From Ignavibacteria bacterium (GTDB lineage Bacteria > Bacteroidota > Ignavibacteria > Kapaibacteriales > UBA4661): a stretch of DNA of 64,000 bases. Positions 29,090 through 38,760 of the stretch are shown here, in pieces. Location: the NCBI GenBank assembly GCA_013298775.1, contig JAAFIV010000005.1, forward strand, positions 147,627 to 211,626. Reading direction: 5' to 3'. The notes below the pieces were generated by a model. That model searched no databases, was not told the origin of the DNA, and saw only the letters and a program-made list of their open reading frames with translations. The position numbers were made by a program, and so were the translations under genes. Numbering within the stretch: the stretch's first letter is position 1; each line of letters opens with the position of its first letter.

Positions 29090-29470
29090 ATTCTGTGCCG
29101 TTTGCAACCTATTTCCTGCTCAATAGTTCTTGCGACAACGCGGCGTTGCCTCCACAAAGACACCATTTTACACTTCTTAACATTACATTCCCCAGCAAAT
29201 TATGTATGTTTGCTTGCCACGTTTGCCAACGTGTAAACATCGGGAAATCATACACCGCCTGTACAGGATAGAGTGATATGTGCATGAATATTTTTGTGGC
29301 TGGATTTGTCAAATAGTTGTCCAAAAAAATGCTTCCTCTGGGGCTGTTTTTTTAATGGCATGTTCAACCAAAAACTCAACAGTGAAATCTCCTGAAAAAG
29401 GCTTGATGACGTGATGCTCACGCTATTTTTTTGTCTTTTTCTTTTTCTCTACTTCATATTTACGAGTATT
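29090..29470. other. 381-bp gap before the DUF4397 gene
   Basis: No supported gene. A TATTTTTG that could be a -7 box lies at 29289-29296, without a matching TTTG at the right distance. CACGTTTGCCAACGTG (29218-29233) is a short near-palindrome. A 71-codon minus-strand frame here has no recognisable features. Confidence 0.4.
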
Positions 29471-32400
29471 ATGACTGCTTCTGTACGCACACAATTTCGC
29501 CTATACATGGCGTTATTGCTGGGGTTTGTGTTTGGAATACACACGCTGCACACGGCTTTGAATGCACAGGTCATCACGCTTGCACCGCAAACAGTGAACA
29601 TACCGACAACCTTGCAAATGATTCACAACTCTCCCGACCCCGCGCTCAGTCCGATAGATATTTCGCTTGGCGGTATGTTGTCGAACATTGGGCAATCCTT
29701 CGCGCCCGTGCAGACTGGCGCACGTTTCCGCACTTCTACGCCGCCTCTTCTCAGCATTGGCGGAAACACGGTTGATAGTATGTTCTCGAAGCCGCTTGCT
29801 GTGCGCCTTAGCTCGCAAATGAGCCGACTTTCGGCTCAGGACAACGCAGGTATTCCTTTTGCGGTGGGCAAAGGCGCGAATGTCGTGATTCTAAGCGGTG
29901 TTCAGAACCCACGCCGTTTTGTATCGAATCCAAATAGCATTCCCACCGATAAACGTTTTGCGCAATTTATTGATACAACAACCATCACAACATCAGCAAC
30001 GGTGCGCCTTCTCGTCTATCACGGCGTAACGGACGCGCCGCAGTTGGATGTGATTGTGCGAGGCGTGGGACGCATTGCACGGCTTTCCTACGGCGAAGGT
30101 ATGTTTGTGGATGTTCCAACGGCAGATTACGAGATTGAAATGCGCGGTTCCACCACAACGACGCTCTACGGCTTGTACAATATGCCCTTGCAAACGCTGA
30201 ATCTCGGCGGGCAACGCGCAACGCTGATGTCGTCGGGGTTCTTGGCAACAAGATTGTCGAACAATCGCCGCGTCCAAGCCCAGTACGGAAGTCCCTTTGC
30301 TGCAATTCTTGTGCCGTCGGATTCGCTCTCGCAAGCAATTCGCCTGTTCTCGCCCACCCCGCCGCCGCCGCCGCCAACCACGCTACAACTCATTCACAAT
30401 TCCCCCGACCCCAGCTTTAATCGGATGTCTATTTGGGCTGGAACGGCGGTTACATCGGGTTCGATTCGCTTTATTCCCTTTATTCAGCAATTTACCTATC
30501 GCAACGCCACACAAAGCACAAATGCGTTTATTACCACGATTCCCACTGGTGGCGGTGGTCCAGGTGGCGGTCCGATTACCGTTATTCGAGAAGAAATCAA
30601 TTTTGGAAGCGTTTTAGGAACGGTGTTGGCAATCAATCCCGCGTTGAATAATATCCGCCCTGGACAAACGCTGAATTTTACACGCTTTCCGGGCGCGAGT
30701 ATCACACGCGGAAGCAGCATTATTCTTGCGCATGGCGTTTCTACGCCAAATACTTTCGCACAAAATCCCGATACCACCCTCGATAGACTTCTCCGCCTTT
30801 CCACCTTCACCGACCCCTTTGACGAGGTTGATACAAATCTCGTCCGCGTACTGCTCTTTCACGGCGTAACCGACGCGCCACGAGCGGATTTCATCATCCG
30901 CGAAACTGGCGATACGCTGGCAACCTTGAAATATGGTCAAGGGCAATACGTTACGCTGAACCCCGAATTATACACGTTGGATGTTCTTGTGAGCGATGGC
31001 GAAGAAGCTCTCGGCTCCTTTGTGCTGCCGCTTGGCGAACACATCGGACAGCGCATTACGGTTATGACATCGGGCTTTTTGAATTCTGCGGCAAACCGCA
31101 ATGGTTCGCCGTTTGCGGGAGTGCTGGTGTCGCCGCGCCCGGGACGGCAGCCCGACGTTTTACGCGCTCTGCCCGCTCCGACGTTGCTCGCGCCCACAAC
31201 CTTGCAGCTTATCCATAATTCGCCAGATTTATCCTTATCGCCAGTGCGGGTCTGGCTTGGACGACCAACGAATAATAATAATATTCCGCCGTTCAATCCG
31301 ATGAATCCTAATGCTCCTGCCGCTCCAGAGACCGTAACAAATTTTTCTATTCTCGAATCGCCCTTGCGTTATCGCAATGGAAACTTGGCGCAATCTGGCT
31401 TTGGCGACTTCATTCCGTTTTACAAAGACGTAATTTCCGTACCGCTTTCGCTTGTTCTCACGACAACTGCTTCGCGCACCGTTACAACGGCATTGTACCG
31501 CACACCATTCATCATTGGTCGTGGCGCGAACATCCTGATTTCATCAGGTGTTCAGCGTACACGCAGTTATGCCGCCAATCCCGACGGTATTCCCACAGCA
31601 ACGCAAATACGCCAGTTTATTGATACCTACCGCCTCACAACGACCGATGTTGTGCGCCTTTTCGCCTACAATGGCTTGACGGACGCACCACAACTAGAGT
31701 TTGTCGCACGGGGCAATTTCCCCATGCAAAGCACTGTCGCAAACGTCAGCACCGTTGGCACAACGACGATAACGACCATTAGCACGATTACCGTCTATAC
31801 CGCATCAACAGTGTCCTTGGGCAGATATCGCTTTGGCGAAGGCGGATTCACCACCCTTCCAACGGGCGATTATGCGATTGATGTGCGTGTGGCAGCCTCG
31901 CAAAGCACCGTTGCAAGCTATTCTGCAACACTCGCAACCATGCAGCTTGGCGGGCAACGTATCACGCTTACGCCTTCTGGCTTTTGGAATTATTCGGCAC
32001 AAAATCAAACGGGAAATCCGTGGCAAATGCTGGCAGTTGTGAACACGCTCGAAGCACTCACCAGCACCATCAACACCGTAACAGTGGCGACAACAACCAC
32101 AGGAACACTCGTAACCTTGATTACGACCAGCACTATTCCAATGCCGCATAGTTTCTTGCTTCCTGTGTTGCAACTGCCGAAATCTGGCTCTAGTGCTGCT
32201 TTCTCCGACGATGGCAGCGCAGAAGCGTTTGCAGGAAATGAAACAGCGTATCAAGTAGAACTCACACAAAATGCAGAATCTACGCTGCTTCGCAGCTATC
32301 CGAATCCAGCAAACAATGAAACTGCGGTGCGCTACATTTTGCCAACATCCTCCGAAGTGCGTATCAGTCTTTACGACGCACGTGGGCAGCGTATTACGGA

Positions 32401-32536
32401 ATTTGCGCCTGCCCAGCAAGCGGCAGGCGAGCATTTGCTTCGCTTGGATGTGAGCGCATTGCCACAAGGCGCGTATCATCTCGTTCTTTCGCATGGCAAA
32501 GGCGTAAGCCGAGTATTGGTGCAGGTTGTACGGTAA
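29471..32536 (+). CDS. Secreted protein with three DUF4397-like modules and T9SS sorting domain
   Basis: 1021 residues from the ATG at 29471, giving a signal peptide (LYMALLLGFVFGIHTLH...LNA). Three long repeats start with the same words, TTLQMIHNSPDPALSP (about 46), TTLQLIHNSPDPSFNR (about 303) and TTLQLIHNSPDLSLSP (about 575). Each has a later VRLLVYHGVTDAPQLD-type strand, as in DUF4397 domains of cell-surface proteins. A six-proline run (PPPPPP) precedes module 2. The last 80 residues (SYPNPANNETAVRYILP ... GAYHLVLSHGKG) are a type A T9SS sorting domain, so the protein should cross the outer membrane by T9SS. Function unknown, probably surface-attached. Confidence 0.85.
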   Translation: MTASVRTQFRLYMALLLGFVFGIHTLHTALNAQVITLAPQTVNIPTTLQMIHNSPDPALSPIDISLGGMLSNIGQSFAPVQTGARFRTSTPPLLSIGGNTVDSMFSKPLAVRLSSQMSRLSAQDNAGIPFAVGKGANVVILSGVQNPRRFVSNPNSIPTDKRFAQFIDTTTITTSATVRLLVYHGVTDAPQLDVIVRGVGRIARLSYGEGMFVDVPTADYEIEMRGSTTTTLYGLYNMPLQTLNLGGQRATLMSSGFLATRLSNNRRVQAQYGSPFAAILVPSDSLSQAIRLFSPTPPPPPPTTLQLIHNSPDPSFNRMSIWAGTAVTSGSIRFIPFIQQFTYRNATQSTNAFITTIPTGGGGPGGGPITVIREEINFGSVLGTVLAINPALNNIRPGQTLNFTRFPGASITRGSSIILAHGVSTPNTFAQNPDTTLDRLLRLSTFTDPFDEVDTNLVRVLLFHGVTDAPRADFIIRETGDTLATLKYGQGQYVTLNPELYTLDVLVSDGEEALGSFVLPLGEHIGQRITVMTSGFLNSAANRNGSPFAGVLVSPRPGRQPDVLRALPAPTLLAPTTLQLIHNSPDLSLSPVRVWLGRPTNNNNIPPFNPMNPNAPAAPETVTNFSILESPLRYRNGNLAQSGFGDFIPFYKDVISVPLSLVLTTTASRTVTTALYRTPFIIGRGANILISSGVQRTRSYAANPDGIPTATQIRQFIDTYRLTTTDVVRLFAYNGLTDAPQLEFVARGNFPMQSTVANVSTVGTTTITTISTITVYTASTVSLGRYRFGEGGFTTLPTGDYAIDVRVAASQSTVASYSATLATMQLGGQRITLTPSGFWNYSAQNQTGNPWQMLAVVNTLEALTSTINTVTVATTTTGTLVTLITTSTIPMPHSFLLPVLQLPKSGSSAAFSDDGSAEAFAGNETAYQVELTQNAESTLLRSYPNPANNETAVRYILPTSSEVRISLYDARGQRITEFAPAQQAAGEHLLRLDVSALPQGAYHLVLSHGKGVSRVLVQVVR

Positions 32537-32547
32537 CAATTGCTCTT

Positions 32548-32590
32548 CTCGTCCTCCGCTTTCTGAAGCGGTGAACGGGTTTCACGGAAA
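32548..32590. repeat. Short repeat CCTACGCTTT...ACGGGTTTC (copy 1)
   Basis: TCGTCCTCCGCTTTCTGAAG followed by CGGTGAACGGGTTTCACGG. The same layout appears at 41766-41813 after another T9SS-protein gene. CCGCTTTCTGAAGCGG forms a small hairpin. Confidence 0.6.
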
Positions 32591-32595
32591 AGAAA

Positions 32596-32637
32596 AATCC
32601 CCTGTATGGCGTAATTGCTGTGCGGGGGATTTTTTTG
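32596..32637 (+). terminator. Terminator after the DUF4397 gene
   Basis: AATCCCC (32596-32602) pairs with GGGGATT (32625-32631), followed by TTTTTTG. It lies 60 bp past the stop codon. Confidence 0.7.
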
Positions 32638-32753
32638 TACCATGAAAAATTGTTACCAAGTGTTAAAAACCCTAGAATTCATGCGGCATTGAGGCAAGAA
32701 AACGGTAGATTGCCACACAACAAACACTCCTCCACAAACCGCATCAATGCTTC

Positions 32754-33524
32754 ATGCTTCCTATTCTCAGCCTTCTTGCTGCCCTTGTGCTGTTCTCCAC
32801 AACAAGTTTTGCACAAGGAAATACGCCTCAAACTCAAGATTCTACGCGCTCTTCCACGCAACCGCTTGGCACAACAACGCCGGGCGAATATCCCTTCACA
32901 CCCGAGCAAGACCGCCAGTTTTATCAAGCTCTCAGCCAGTACGTGATTGGTGCGGTGCGCTTTCGCTTCGATGCTCAACGAACAACGGTGCAGCGCATCA
33001 ATGAAGCCATGTTTGGGACGTTGAGCGAAAGTATTGCGGGGCGAAATATGGATTTTTCGTACGAGATGTTTACGCCAAATTCCCGTGCGAATCGCTTGTA
33101 CGTGCGCGACCGTTTAGCCTCGTTTGATATTGCTGGTGTACGCTCGTCGTCGCACATTCAGGGCATTGACCGCGAAGAAGAAGAATCGGCGCGGAAGCTG
33201 CGGGAATTTTTCGGTATCAAGGAAGATATTTCCGCAAACGTGATGGATAAATCCTACAAGTTTTTGGAAATGTTGGGCTTGCGCGAGAACGTTAGCCCGC
33301 AACTTGAATATACATTAGAGCAAGAATCCCTCGTCGATGTGTGGATTATTTCGCTGGAATCGCGGCAAATTAAGCATCTCCTCAGCGCACGGCAACCCGA
33401 AGGCACACATACCATCACGTGGAATGGCACAAACGACGACAACCTCCGAATGCCGCGTGGATACTACATCGGACAGGTTTTTGCTGATAAAAAGCGGATT
33501 CTACAAAAGGGAATTCGCTGGTAA
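32754..33524 (+). CDS. Exported protein with FlgD-Ig-like C-terminus
   Basis: 256 residues starting MLPILSLLAALVLFSTTSFAQ, a good signal peptide with cleavage after FAQ. The middle region is charged and helical (EEEESARKLREFFGIKED). The last 70 residues (SLVDVWIISLESRQIKHLL, then EGTHTITWNGTNDDNLRMPRG and YYIGQVFADKK) match the FlgD Ig-like domain that often ends extracellular proteins of this phylum. No YPNP-type sorting signal follows, so export beyond the periplasm is not implied. The ATG at 32754 has no strong ribosome site. Confidence 0.72.
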   Translation: MLPILSLLAALVLFSTTSFAQGNTPQTQDSTRSSTQPLGTTTPGEYPFTPEQDRQFYQALSQYVIGAVRFRFDAQRTTVQRINEAMFGTLSESIAGRNMDFSYEMFTPNSRANRLYVRDRLASFDIAGVRSSSHIQGIDREEEESARKLREFFGIKEDISANVMDKSYKFLEMLGLRENVSPQLEYTLEQESLVDVWIISLESRQIKHLLSARQPEGTHTITWNGTNDDNLRMPRGYYIGQVFADKKRILQKGIRW

Positions 33525-33539
33525 AAATGCTGAGGACTG

Positions 33540-33622
33540 TGAAGCTCTCAATTCTTATTGAGGGTCTCACTTCCACACAAGAAAAAGTGAGACCCTCGCC
33601 AAGAAGCGAGAGCCTCACTTTC
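33540..33622. repeat. Palindromic repeat, GTGAGACCCTCGC family (copy 3)
   Basis: GAGGGTCTCACTTCC (33559-33573) pairs with the complement of AAGTGAGACCCTC (33585-33597), followed by GCGAGAGCCTCACTTT. Same words as at 24487-24591. Lies 20 bp after a stop codon, like the other copies. Confidence 0.8.
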
Positions 33623-33711
33623 TTTTCCACACACAAAATTTTTGGCATACATTCTGCACGTCTCCTTGCCAAAAATAATAACCGATTCAATCAGTGTTTG
33701 TGAAAAAAATT

Positions 33712-35601
33712 ATGTATTCGATAGAACAACGTGATGAACAGCTTTTGGGAACATCCGCGGCAATTCGCTATCACTTCCATTTCGAGCAAGCGCATCAACA
33801 CGTGCTGCGCGTGGTAATGGAAGTGGACATTGCCCAAAGCGGCGCAGTGGTGCTGGGTTTGCCCGTGTGGATTCCGGGTTCGTATAAAATTCGGGATTAT
33901 ATCTCCACGCTCGGCAGTTTCCAGCTTACGAGTGCAGACGGGAAACCGCTCGCGTGGCATTGGCTTACGAAAAATCGTTTGGAAGTGCAAGCCGAACAAG
34001 GCGTGTTGCGCGTGGAATATGCGTACTACGCCTACGAGAAAGATTCGACGATTCGCTCCTCGCACATCACGCGAAATCACGCTTTTCTGAACCTTGTAAC
34101 CTGTTGTATGTTCGTGGAAGGGCGCGAGGCGGAGATTCACCACGTGTATTTCCATCACAACCGCGAAAAATGGGCAAATGTTTCCACGCAGCTTTCGCCC
34201 GTGAAAGCGAGCATTGCTGCCGATGAGCCGCTTGTGCTGGGTGCGTTGAATTATGATATTATCGTGGATTCGCCCGTTGAAATTGGCAATCACTACGTTT
34301 CGAGCTTTGATTACGAAGGCGCGACGATTGAAGTTGCCATTGCAGGACGCGGAAACTACGATGCCGACTGGCTTACAGACCGCATCAAAACTATCATCGA
34401 AACCGAAGCACCGATTTTTGGCGGTTTGCCCTTCGACCGCTACGTGTTTATCATTCACCTTTTTCCCGGAATGCGCGGCGGCGGCTTGGAACACGCTCGC
34501 TCGTCGGTGAACGCGATGGAAAGCGGTTCGGGCAAGCATTGGGGCGATACGGCAAAGCTCCACAGTTTGCTGTCGCTGCTCTGCCACGAGTTTTTCCATG
34601 TTTGGAACATCAAGCGGATTCGCCCCCGCGAGCTTGGTCCGTTCAATTACAACCAAGAAAATTTCACGCGAATGCTCTGGCTTGTGGAAGGCGCGACCTC
34701 GTACTACGACGACCTTCTCACGTATCGGTGCGGTTTCTACACGCGGGCAGATTACCTCAAAATCCTTGCCAAAGACCATCTCACGCCCTTTTTCCGCACA
34801 CCTGGACGCAATGAAGCCAGCATTAAGGACAATAGTTTTCAAGCATGGGTAAAGCTCTACTTGCCGCATGACGACTCGCTGAATCGCAATATTTCGTACT
34901 ATCTGCACGGCGACTTGGTGTTTTGGTGTTTGGACTTGCACATCATTGCCGAATCCAACGGCACAAAACGCTTCGATGACGCTTTCCGTGCGCTCTGGAA
35001 GCAATATCAAGACCGACCGGAACAAGGCATTACCGAAGATGAATTTATGACCATCGCGGAGGCAGCAACAGGTGTAAAAATCCGCGAAAAGCTGCTCACG
35101 TGGCTGAATGGCAAAGGCGATGATTTGCCGCTCCCCGAGATATTTGCGCCCTTTGGCTTGGAATGGAAACAAACGGGCGCACCCGAAGCAACGAAAATGG
35201 GCGAGAGCTTACCGACCATGACGCTTGCAACGAAGCTCTTTACAGGCATGACGCTGAAATCCGAAGGCGGGAAAGTTATCATTGCAACGGTACAAGCAGG
35301 AACGCCCGCACACGAGGCGGGGCTTGGCGCGGACGATGAAATCGTCTTTGTGAACGGAGCGCGTATCACGTCGGTGGACGACGTAGAAACACTTATCGCC
35401 AAGCGAGGCGTAGAGCGGTTTTCAGAGATTGTCCTCGCCAGCGATGCAGGAATGATTACCACCGCACTCAAACCCGCACCATTCCTTGAGTACAGCCTTC
35501 GCACCATTGCCGAACCCACCGACGACCAAAAGCGTTTGCTGGAGTTTTGGCTTGAACGCAAGGAGTTTCCGAAGGAAGAAGCGAAAACATTAGGGTCGTG
35601 A
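33712..35601 (+). CDS. M61-family (glycyl aminopeptidase-like) metallopeptidase with PDZ domain
   Basis: 629 residues from the ATG at 33712 (a GTG six codons upstream is possible). Domains: N-terminal beta domain of M61 proteins (VWIPGSYKIRDYIS near 50), a central gluzincin domain with HEFFHVWNIKRIRP (HExxH zinc site, about residue 293) and WLVEGATSYYDD (Glu third ligand). A PDZ domain follows near 520-585 (GGKVIIATVQAGTPAHEAGLGADDEIVFVNG, in parts). M61 enzymes trim N-terminal residues from peptides. No signal peptide is evident. It is alone on its strand, ending before a repeat and a bidirectional terminator. Confidence 0.9.
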   Translation: MYSIEQRDEQLLGTSAAIRYHFHFEQAHQHVLRVVMEVDIAQSGAVVLGLPVWIPGSYKIRDYISTLGSFQLTSADGKPLAWHWLTKNRLEVQAEQGVLRVEYAYYAYEKDSTIRSSHITRNHAFLNLVTCCMFVEGREAEIHHVYFHHNREKWANVSTQLSPVKASIAADEPLVLGALNYDIIVDSPVEIGNHYVSSFDYEGATIEVAIAGRGNYDADWLTDRIKTIIETEAPIFGGLPFDRYVFIIHLFPGMRGGGLEHARSSVNAMESGSGKHWGDTAKLHSLLSLLCHEFFHVWNIKRIRPRELGPFNYNQENFTRMLWLVEGATSYYDDLLTYRCGFYTRADYLKILAKDHLTPFFRTPGRNEASIKDNSFQAWVKLYLPHDDSLNRNISYYLHGDLVFWCLDLHIIAESNGTKRFDDAFRALWKQYQDRPEQGITEDEFMTIAEAATGVKIREKLLTWLNGKGDDLPLPEIFAPFGLEWKQTGAPEATKMGESLPTMTLATKLFTGMTLKSEGGKVIIATVQAGTPAHEAGLGADDEIVFVNGARITSVDDVETLIAKRGVERFSEIVLASDAGMITTALKPAPFLEYSLRTIAEPTDDQKRLLEFWLERKEFPKEEAKTLGS

Positions 35602-35607
35602 TTTTTT

Positions 35608-35740
35608 GGACGCAGATGAAGATGATTGAATGGATAAAGATGATGAAAAAGTAGAAAATATTAAGGGTGTAAGCACATTCATGCTATCATCTTCATCAAT
35701 CAAATCATCTTCATCAATCAAATCATCTTCATCTGCGTCC
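35608..35740. repeat. Inverted-repeat element with 20-bp ends
   Basis: GGACGCAGATGAAGATGATT (35608-35627) is perfectly complementary to 35721-35740. The interior contains the direct repeat ATCATCTTCATCAATCAA. 133 bp in total, no coding potential. Lies right after the M61 gene. Confidence 0.8.
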
Positions 35741-35776
35741 CCTCTTCATTGCCGAAAACTAGACAATTACAAAAAA

Positions 35777-35817
35777 ACGCGGTGAACCTCATCAATACAA
35801 GGTTCACCGCGTTTTCT
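35777..35817. terminator. Bidirectional terminator
   Basis: Perfect 13-bp arms ACGCGGTGAACCT (35777-35789) and AGGTTCACCGCGT (35800-35812), with A-run before and T-run after. Separates the convergent M61 and 95-residue genes. Confidence 0.85.
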
Positions 35818-35836
35818 TTTTGAGAACAAAACAAAA

Positions 35837-36124
35837 TTATTGTGTATCTGGCACGTACAGCTCCGCCAAGTTCTCGCTTTTCGAGATAGTGTCCAGTGCG
35901 GCTTGTCCTAGAAACTCTGTAAACATCTCGCTTTCATGGAGATAATCATTGATGAGGTCGGAGAGCGCACTCGCAAAGAAGCGGTAGTCGTCGTGCTTGA
36001 CGAAATCGCGGAATTTCTCAATATCTATTTTCGCACGAACATCCTCCGAGAGATTATCATAAATCGTTTGGCGGATGTAGGTTTCGGACAGATTGAGAAT
36101 CGGGTAGGTGGTCAGGGCTGCCAT
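35837..36124 (-). CDS. Hypothetical protein, 95 residues
   Basis: A small acidic protein (MAALTTYPILNLSETYIRQ...YVPDTQ). I do not recognise a family. It has no signal peptide or membrane helix; the sequence predicts helices (EDVRAKIDIEKFRDFVKHDD, ASALSDLINDYLHESE). A strong GAGGAG lies six bases before the ATG, one of the best ribosome sites in the window, which argues for a real gene. It ends at a strong bidirectional terminator. The nearest same-strand gene upstream encodes the DUF5916 protein, 114 bp away, so they could be one transcript. Confidence 0.65.
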   Translation of the reverse strand: MAALTTYPILNLSETYIRQTIYDNLSEDVRAKIDIEKFRDFVKHDDYRFFASALSDLINDYLHESEMFTEFLGQAALDTISKSENLAELYVPDTQ

Positions 36125-36238
36125 AAAAACTCCTCGTTAGACGTGAGTTAGGGATGGAATGAATTGGTTGAAGGCGCGTAAAATCGGAAATTTCTGCGAT
36201 ATTCTCAATGCTTTTCTCAATGCTTTGCACACACAACC

Positions 36239-38548
36239 TCAAATATTCAACCAATACGTGAATTTCAGCGCGATTGCGCGATTGCGAATCTGAAAACTCG
36301 TGGCATCGTAATTGTCGGTATAGACCAAAAATATATCCGACATCGGCGCAAACCGCCATTGTACGCGGGTGTTGAGGTTTACGTTATTTGCTTGCGTGTT
36401 GTATTGCAAAAAGGCGGTGAGGAAAATATCGCGCGTCGGTGTGAGGTCGAGCAGAAGGCTCGCAAGATTCAACTGCGCGGATTTGAAGGGCTGCGGAAGT
36501 GTGATATTATCTTGCTGGAAATTCACCGTAATTGAACCAAAGGGCTGAAAACGATAGGCGAGCGAAACGCGCCAATTTAAGTTCGAGCCATTGTAGTAGC
36601 CGCCAGATTCTATGCGAGTGGAAGCAGTGAAAAGTGCGCGGCGGTCGGTAGAAAAATTTCCACCAAATCGCCAGTAATTGTATTCTCCCGTCGGAAGTTC
36701 GTTTGCTTTGTCGCCGCGTCCTGTTGGGTCGAAGGGAAAAGTAAGGCGCGTGAAAATATTGCCGCCAAAGACGGAGAGATTCATCGTATTGGTAAACGTC
36801 ACATAGTAAAAAGCAAACGATTCATTGTCCAGCACATTGAAGCGACCACTGTTGTCGAAATACGAGCTTTGCTCCAAGCCTGTTCCATGCTCATTGACGA
36901 TGCTGCGGTCGTCGGGATAAAAGGTTTTTTGAATGTAAGGCTGCCACCGCCAAATGCCTCGACGCGGCACAAAACCTACTTCGGGATTGTAATTCGTGCC
37001 AATGTATTCATGATTCCAATTCACTTCCAAGCCCGGAACCGAGTACCGAAGCCATCCCGCGCTGGCAAATTGGTCTGCTTTTTGGTTTGGCGTGAAGTTT
37101 TGATGGAAAAAGAGTTTTCCCTGCCAGGTGCCGTCATTGCTGATGAGATTGAAGTCTGCGCCGAGTGTGCGATTGAAGTTGTTTCCTTGCTCGTTGAAAT
37201 TATTCCCCTGACGATTCACGAAAATCATCCCGATATTCGACCGCCCAAAGACGCGCCGTTGTGCGGCTGCGACGGTGTAGTTTTGCGTTTCCAAATTAAA
37301 ACGTTCCGATGTGGCAGTTTGCATACTTAAAATCCCCACACGCCAGTTATCATCAAGGTTTCCCGTCAATCGTGCGCCGACGGGAATGCTGATGGGCGCG
37401 AGTGCGCCACTGTTCGTGGGGTCGTTCACCAAGCCGATTTTCCGCGAGAAAAAGGGGCGAATTTGCGAAAAACCAAACTGCGAAAAGAGGTCGCTATTTT
37501 CGATGAAAAACTGTCGTTGTTCGGGGAAAAAGATGCTGAAACGGTTCAAATTGGTTACTTGCCTATCCACGCTGACGTTGGAAAAATCAGGGTTGATGGT
37601 CAAATCAAGGTTCAAACTCGGCGTAACTGCGTACTTCACATCGCCGCCGATATTGTAATTCCACTTATCTTTTTCGTCCTGCGCAAAGGAACGATTGTAC
37701 AAGCCCGTAACCGAGGGAATAATACTCATATTCAGCCCCGATGTGCTTGGTGGCGTATCCCACTCCAGCACGCCCGTATGCACAAGCGAGAAAGCATTGA
37801 AATTGATAGGAAAGCGCGTCCAGGTGGAAAGTTCGTTGCGAATCCAATCCCAGCGCACCACGTTGATACGCCAGCGTTTGCGCCCACCCTCGAAACGAAT
37901 TGCCCGAAAAGGAATCGCAAATTCCGCCGTCCAACGGTCTTTCTGCACGTTTGTTTCCGAGAACCAGACGTTATCCCACGTTCTGTCCATGCCGAAATTC
38001 CCACCATTTGCCACAAAACCTTCCGACTGCACACCAAGCGGCGAAACGCGGAAACCAAAGCCATTCTGCCCCGTTCCAAGCGGGTCGAGAACAATCATCA
38101 CGCCATCGCTTTCGTCGGCAGCAAAATCGCGGCGGAGCGATTGGAAATAAAAATTTCCTGCGGTGGAATCGAAGCAGGTGAAGGAAAAATACATATAGTT
38201 GTCGTCGTACAGAGCCTGCACCATTACTTGGTTGCGAGCGGGAAGAGAATCCGTCGGGTAATGTTGGACGAAGTTTTGGATGGGCGTTGCGGTGGCGGAA
38301 GTCCAGGCTTCATCGGTGAGCTTGCCATCAATTACGGGGGCTTTTTGTGCGCGTTGGATTTTCAGGATGTAATTATCAAAGGGAGAAGCCTGTGTTTGTG
38401 CGCTTTTTGCGGCACTTTCTTCGCTACTTTTCGGCGGTTCCATTTGTGCAAGAAGCAATGGCGCGACAAACAGGCACATAGACAATAAGCTACAAAAGCG
38501 TATCAATACTGATTTTCGACGGATGAAATGTGGTCGTGCTTGTGTCAT
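36239..38548 (-). CDS. DUF5916 outer-membrane protein with CBM9-like N-domain
   Basis: 769 residues from the ATG at 38548, with AAGGACTAC upstream; the 83 in-frame codons before it lack gene features. A signal peptide (residues about 14-34, ending LLLAQ) precedes a carbohydrate-binding family 9-like domain (about 60-230: APVIDGKLTDEAWTSA, ALYDDNYMYFSFTCFD, WTAEFAIPFRAIRF). The C-terminal 500 residues are amphipathic beta-strands (DUF5916), including the typical FFPEQRQFFIENSDLFSQFG, ending in an aromatic strand (LKFTYWLNI) as in outer-membrane barrels. Proteins of this kind in Bacteroidota are thought to act in surface binding or transport; the substrate is unknown. Confidence 0.85.
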   Translation of the reverse strand: MTQARPHFIRRKSVLIRFCSLLSMCLFVAPLLLAQMEPPKSSEESAAKSAQTQASPFDNYILKIQRAQKAPVIDGKLTDEAWTSATATPIQNFVQHYPTDSLPARNQVMVQALYDDNYMYFSFTCFDSTAGNFYFQSLRRDFAADESDGVMIVLDPLGTGQNGFGFRVSPLGVQSEGFVANGGNFGMDRTWDNVWFSETNVQKDRWTAEFAIPFRAIRFEGGRKRWRINVVRWDWIRNELSTWTRFPINFNAFSLVHTGVLEWDTPPSTSGLNMSIIPSVTGLYNRSFAQDEKDKWNYNIGGDVKYAVTPSLNLDLTINPDFSNVSVDRQVTNLNRFSIFFPEQRQFFIENSDLFSQFGFSQIRPFFSRKIGLVNDPTNSGALAPISIPVGARLTGNLDDNWRVGILSMQTATSERFNLETQNYTVAAAQRRVFGRSNIGMIFVNRQGNNFNEQGNNFNRTLGADFNLISNDGTWQGKLFFHQNFTPNQKADQFASAGWLRYSVPGLEVNWNHEYIGTNYNPEVGFVPRRGIWRWQPYIQKTFYPDDRSIVNEHGTGLEQSSYFDNSGRFNVLDNESFAFYYVTFTNTMNLSVFGGNIFTRLTFPFDPTGRGDKANELPTGEYNYWRFGGNFSTDRRALFTASTRIESGGYYNGSNLNWRVSLAYRFQPFGSITVNFQQDNITLPQPFKSAQLNLASLLLDLTPTRDIFLTAFLQYNTQANNVNLNTRVQWRFAPMSDIFLVYTDNYDATSFQIRNRAIALKFTYWLNI

Positions 38549-38760
38549 AAAAGTAGTCCTTGCGGCGTGAAAATTTCCCCGAAAATGTAGGAGCGTGGTT
38601 ATGCAAAAATGGCTCAATACAGCGTAAAAAGGTGCATACGCAAGAAACGAAAGAAAGTTGCTTGCATGAGAATTTGTGAGCGGAGAATGGACGCAATATA
38701 CGATTTTCAAGCAACCTAACGCACCGACAAGCAGAGGCTCTACGGCAAGAACTTCTTTTA

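Noticed and set aside
29109..29324. 71-codon minus-strand frame in the gap before the DUF4397 gene
   Set aside because: No signal, domain, ribosome site or neighbour support; retained only as part of an unassigned gap.
33691..35172. 493-codon open frame on the minus strand
   Set aside because: Lies exactly opposite the M61 peptidase gene, whose HExxH and PDZ motifs are clear; the antisense translation is Cys/His/Arg-rich with no domain.
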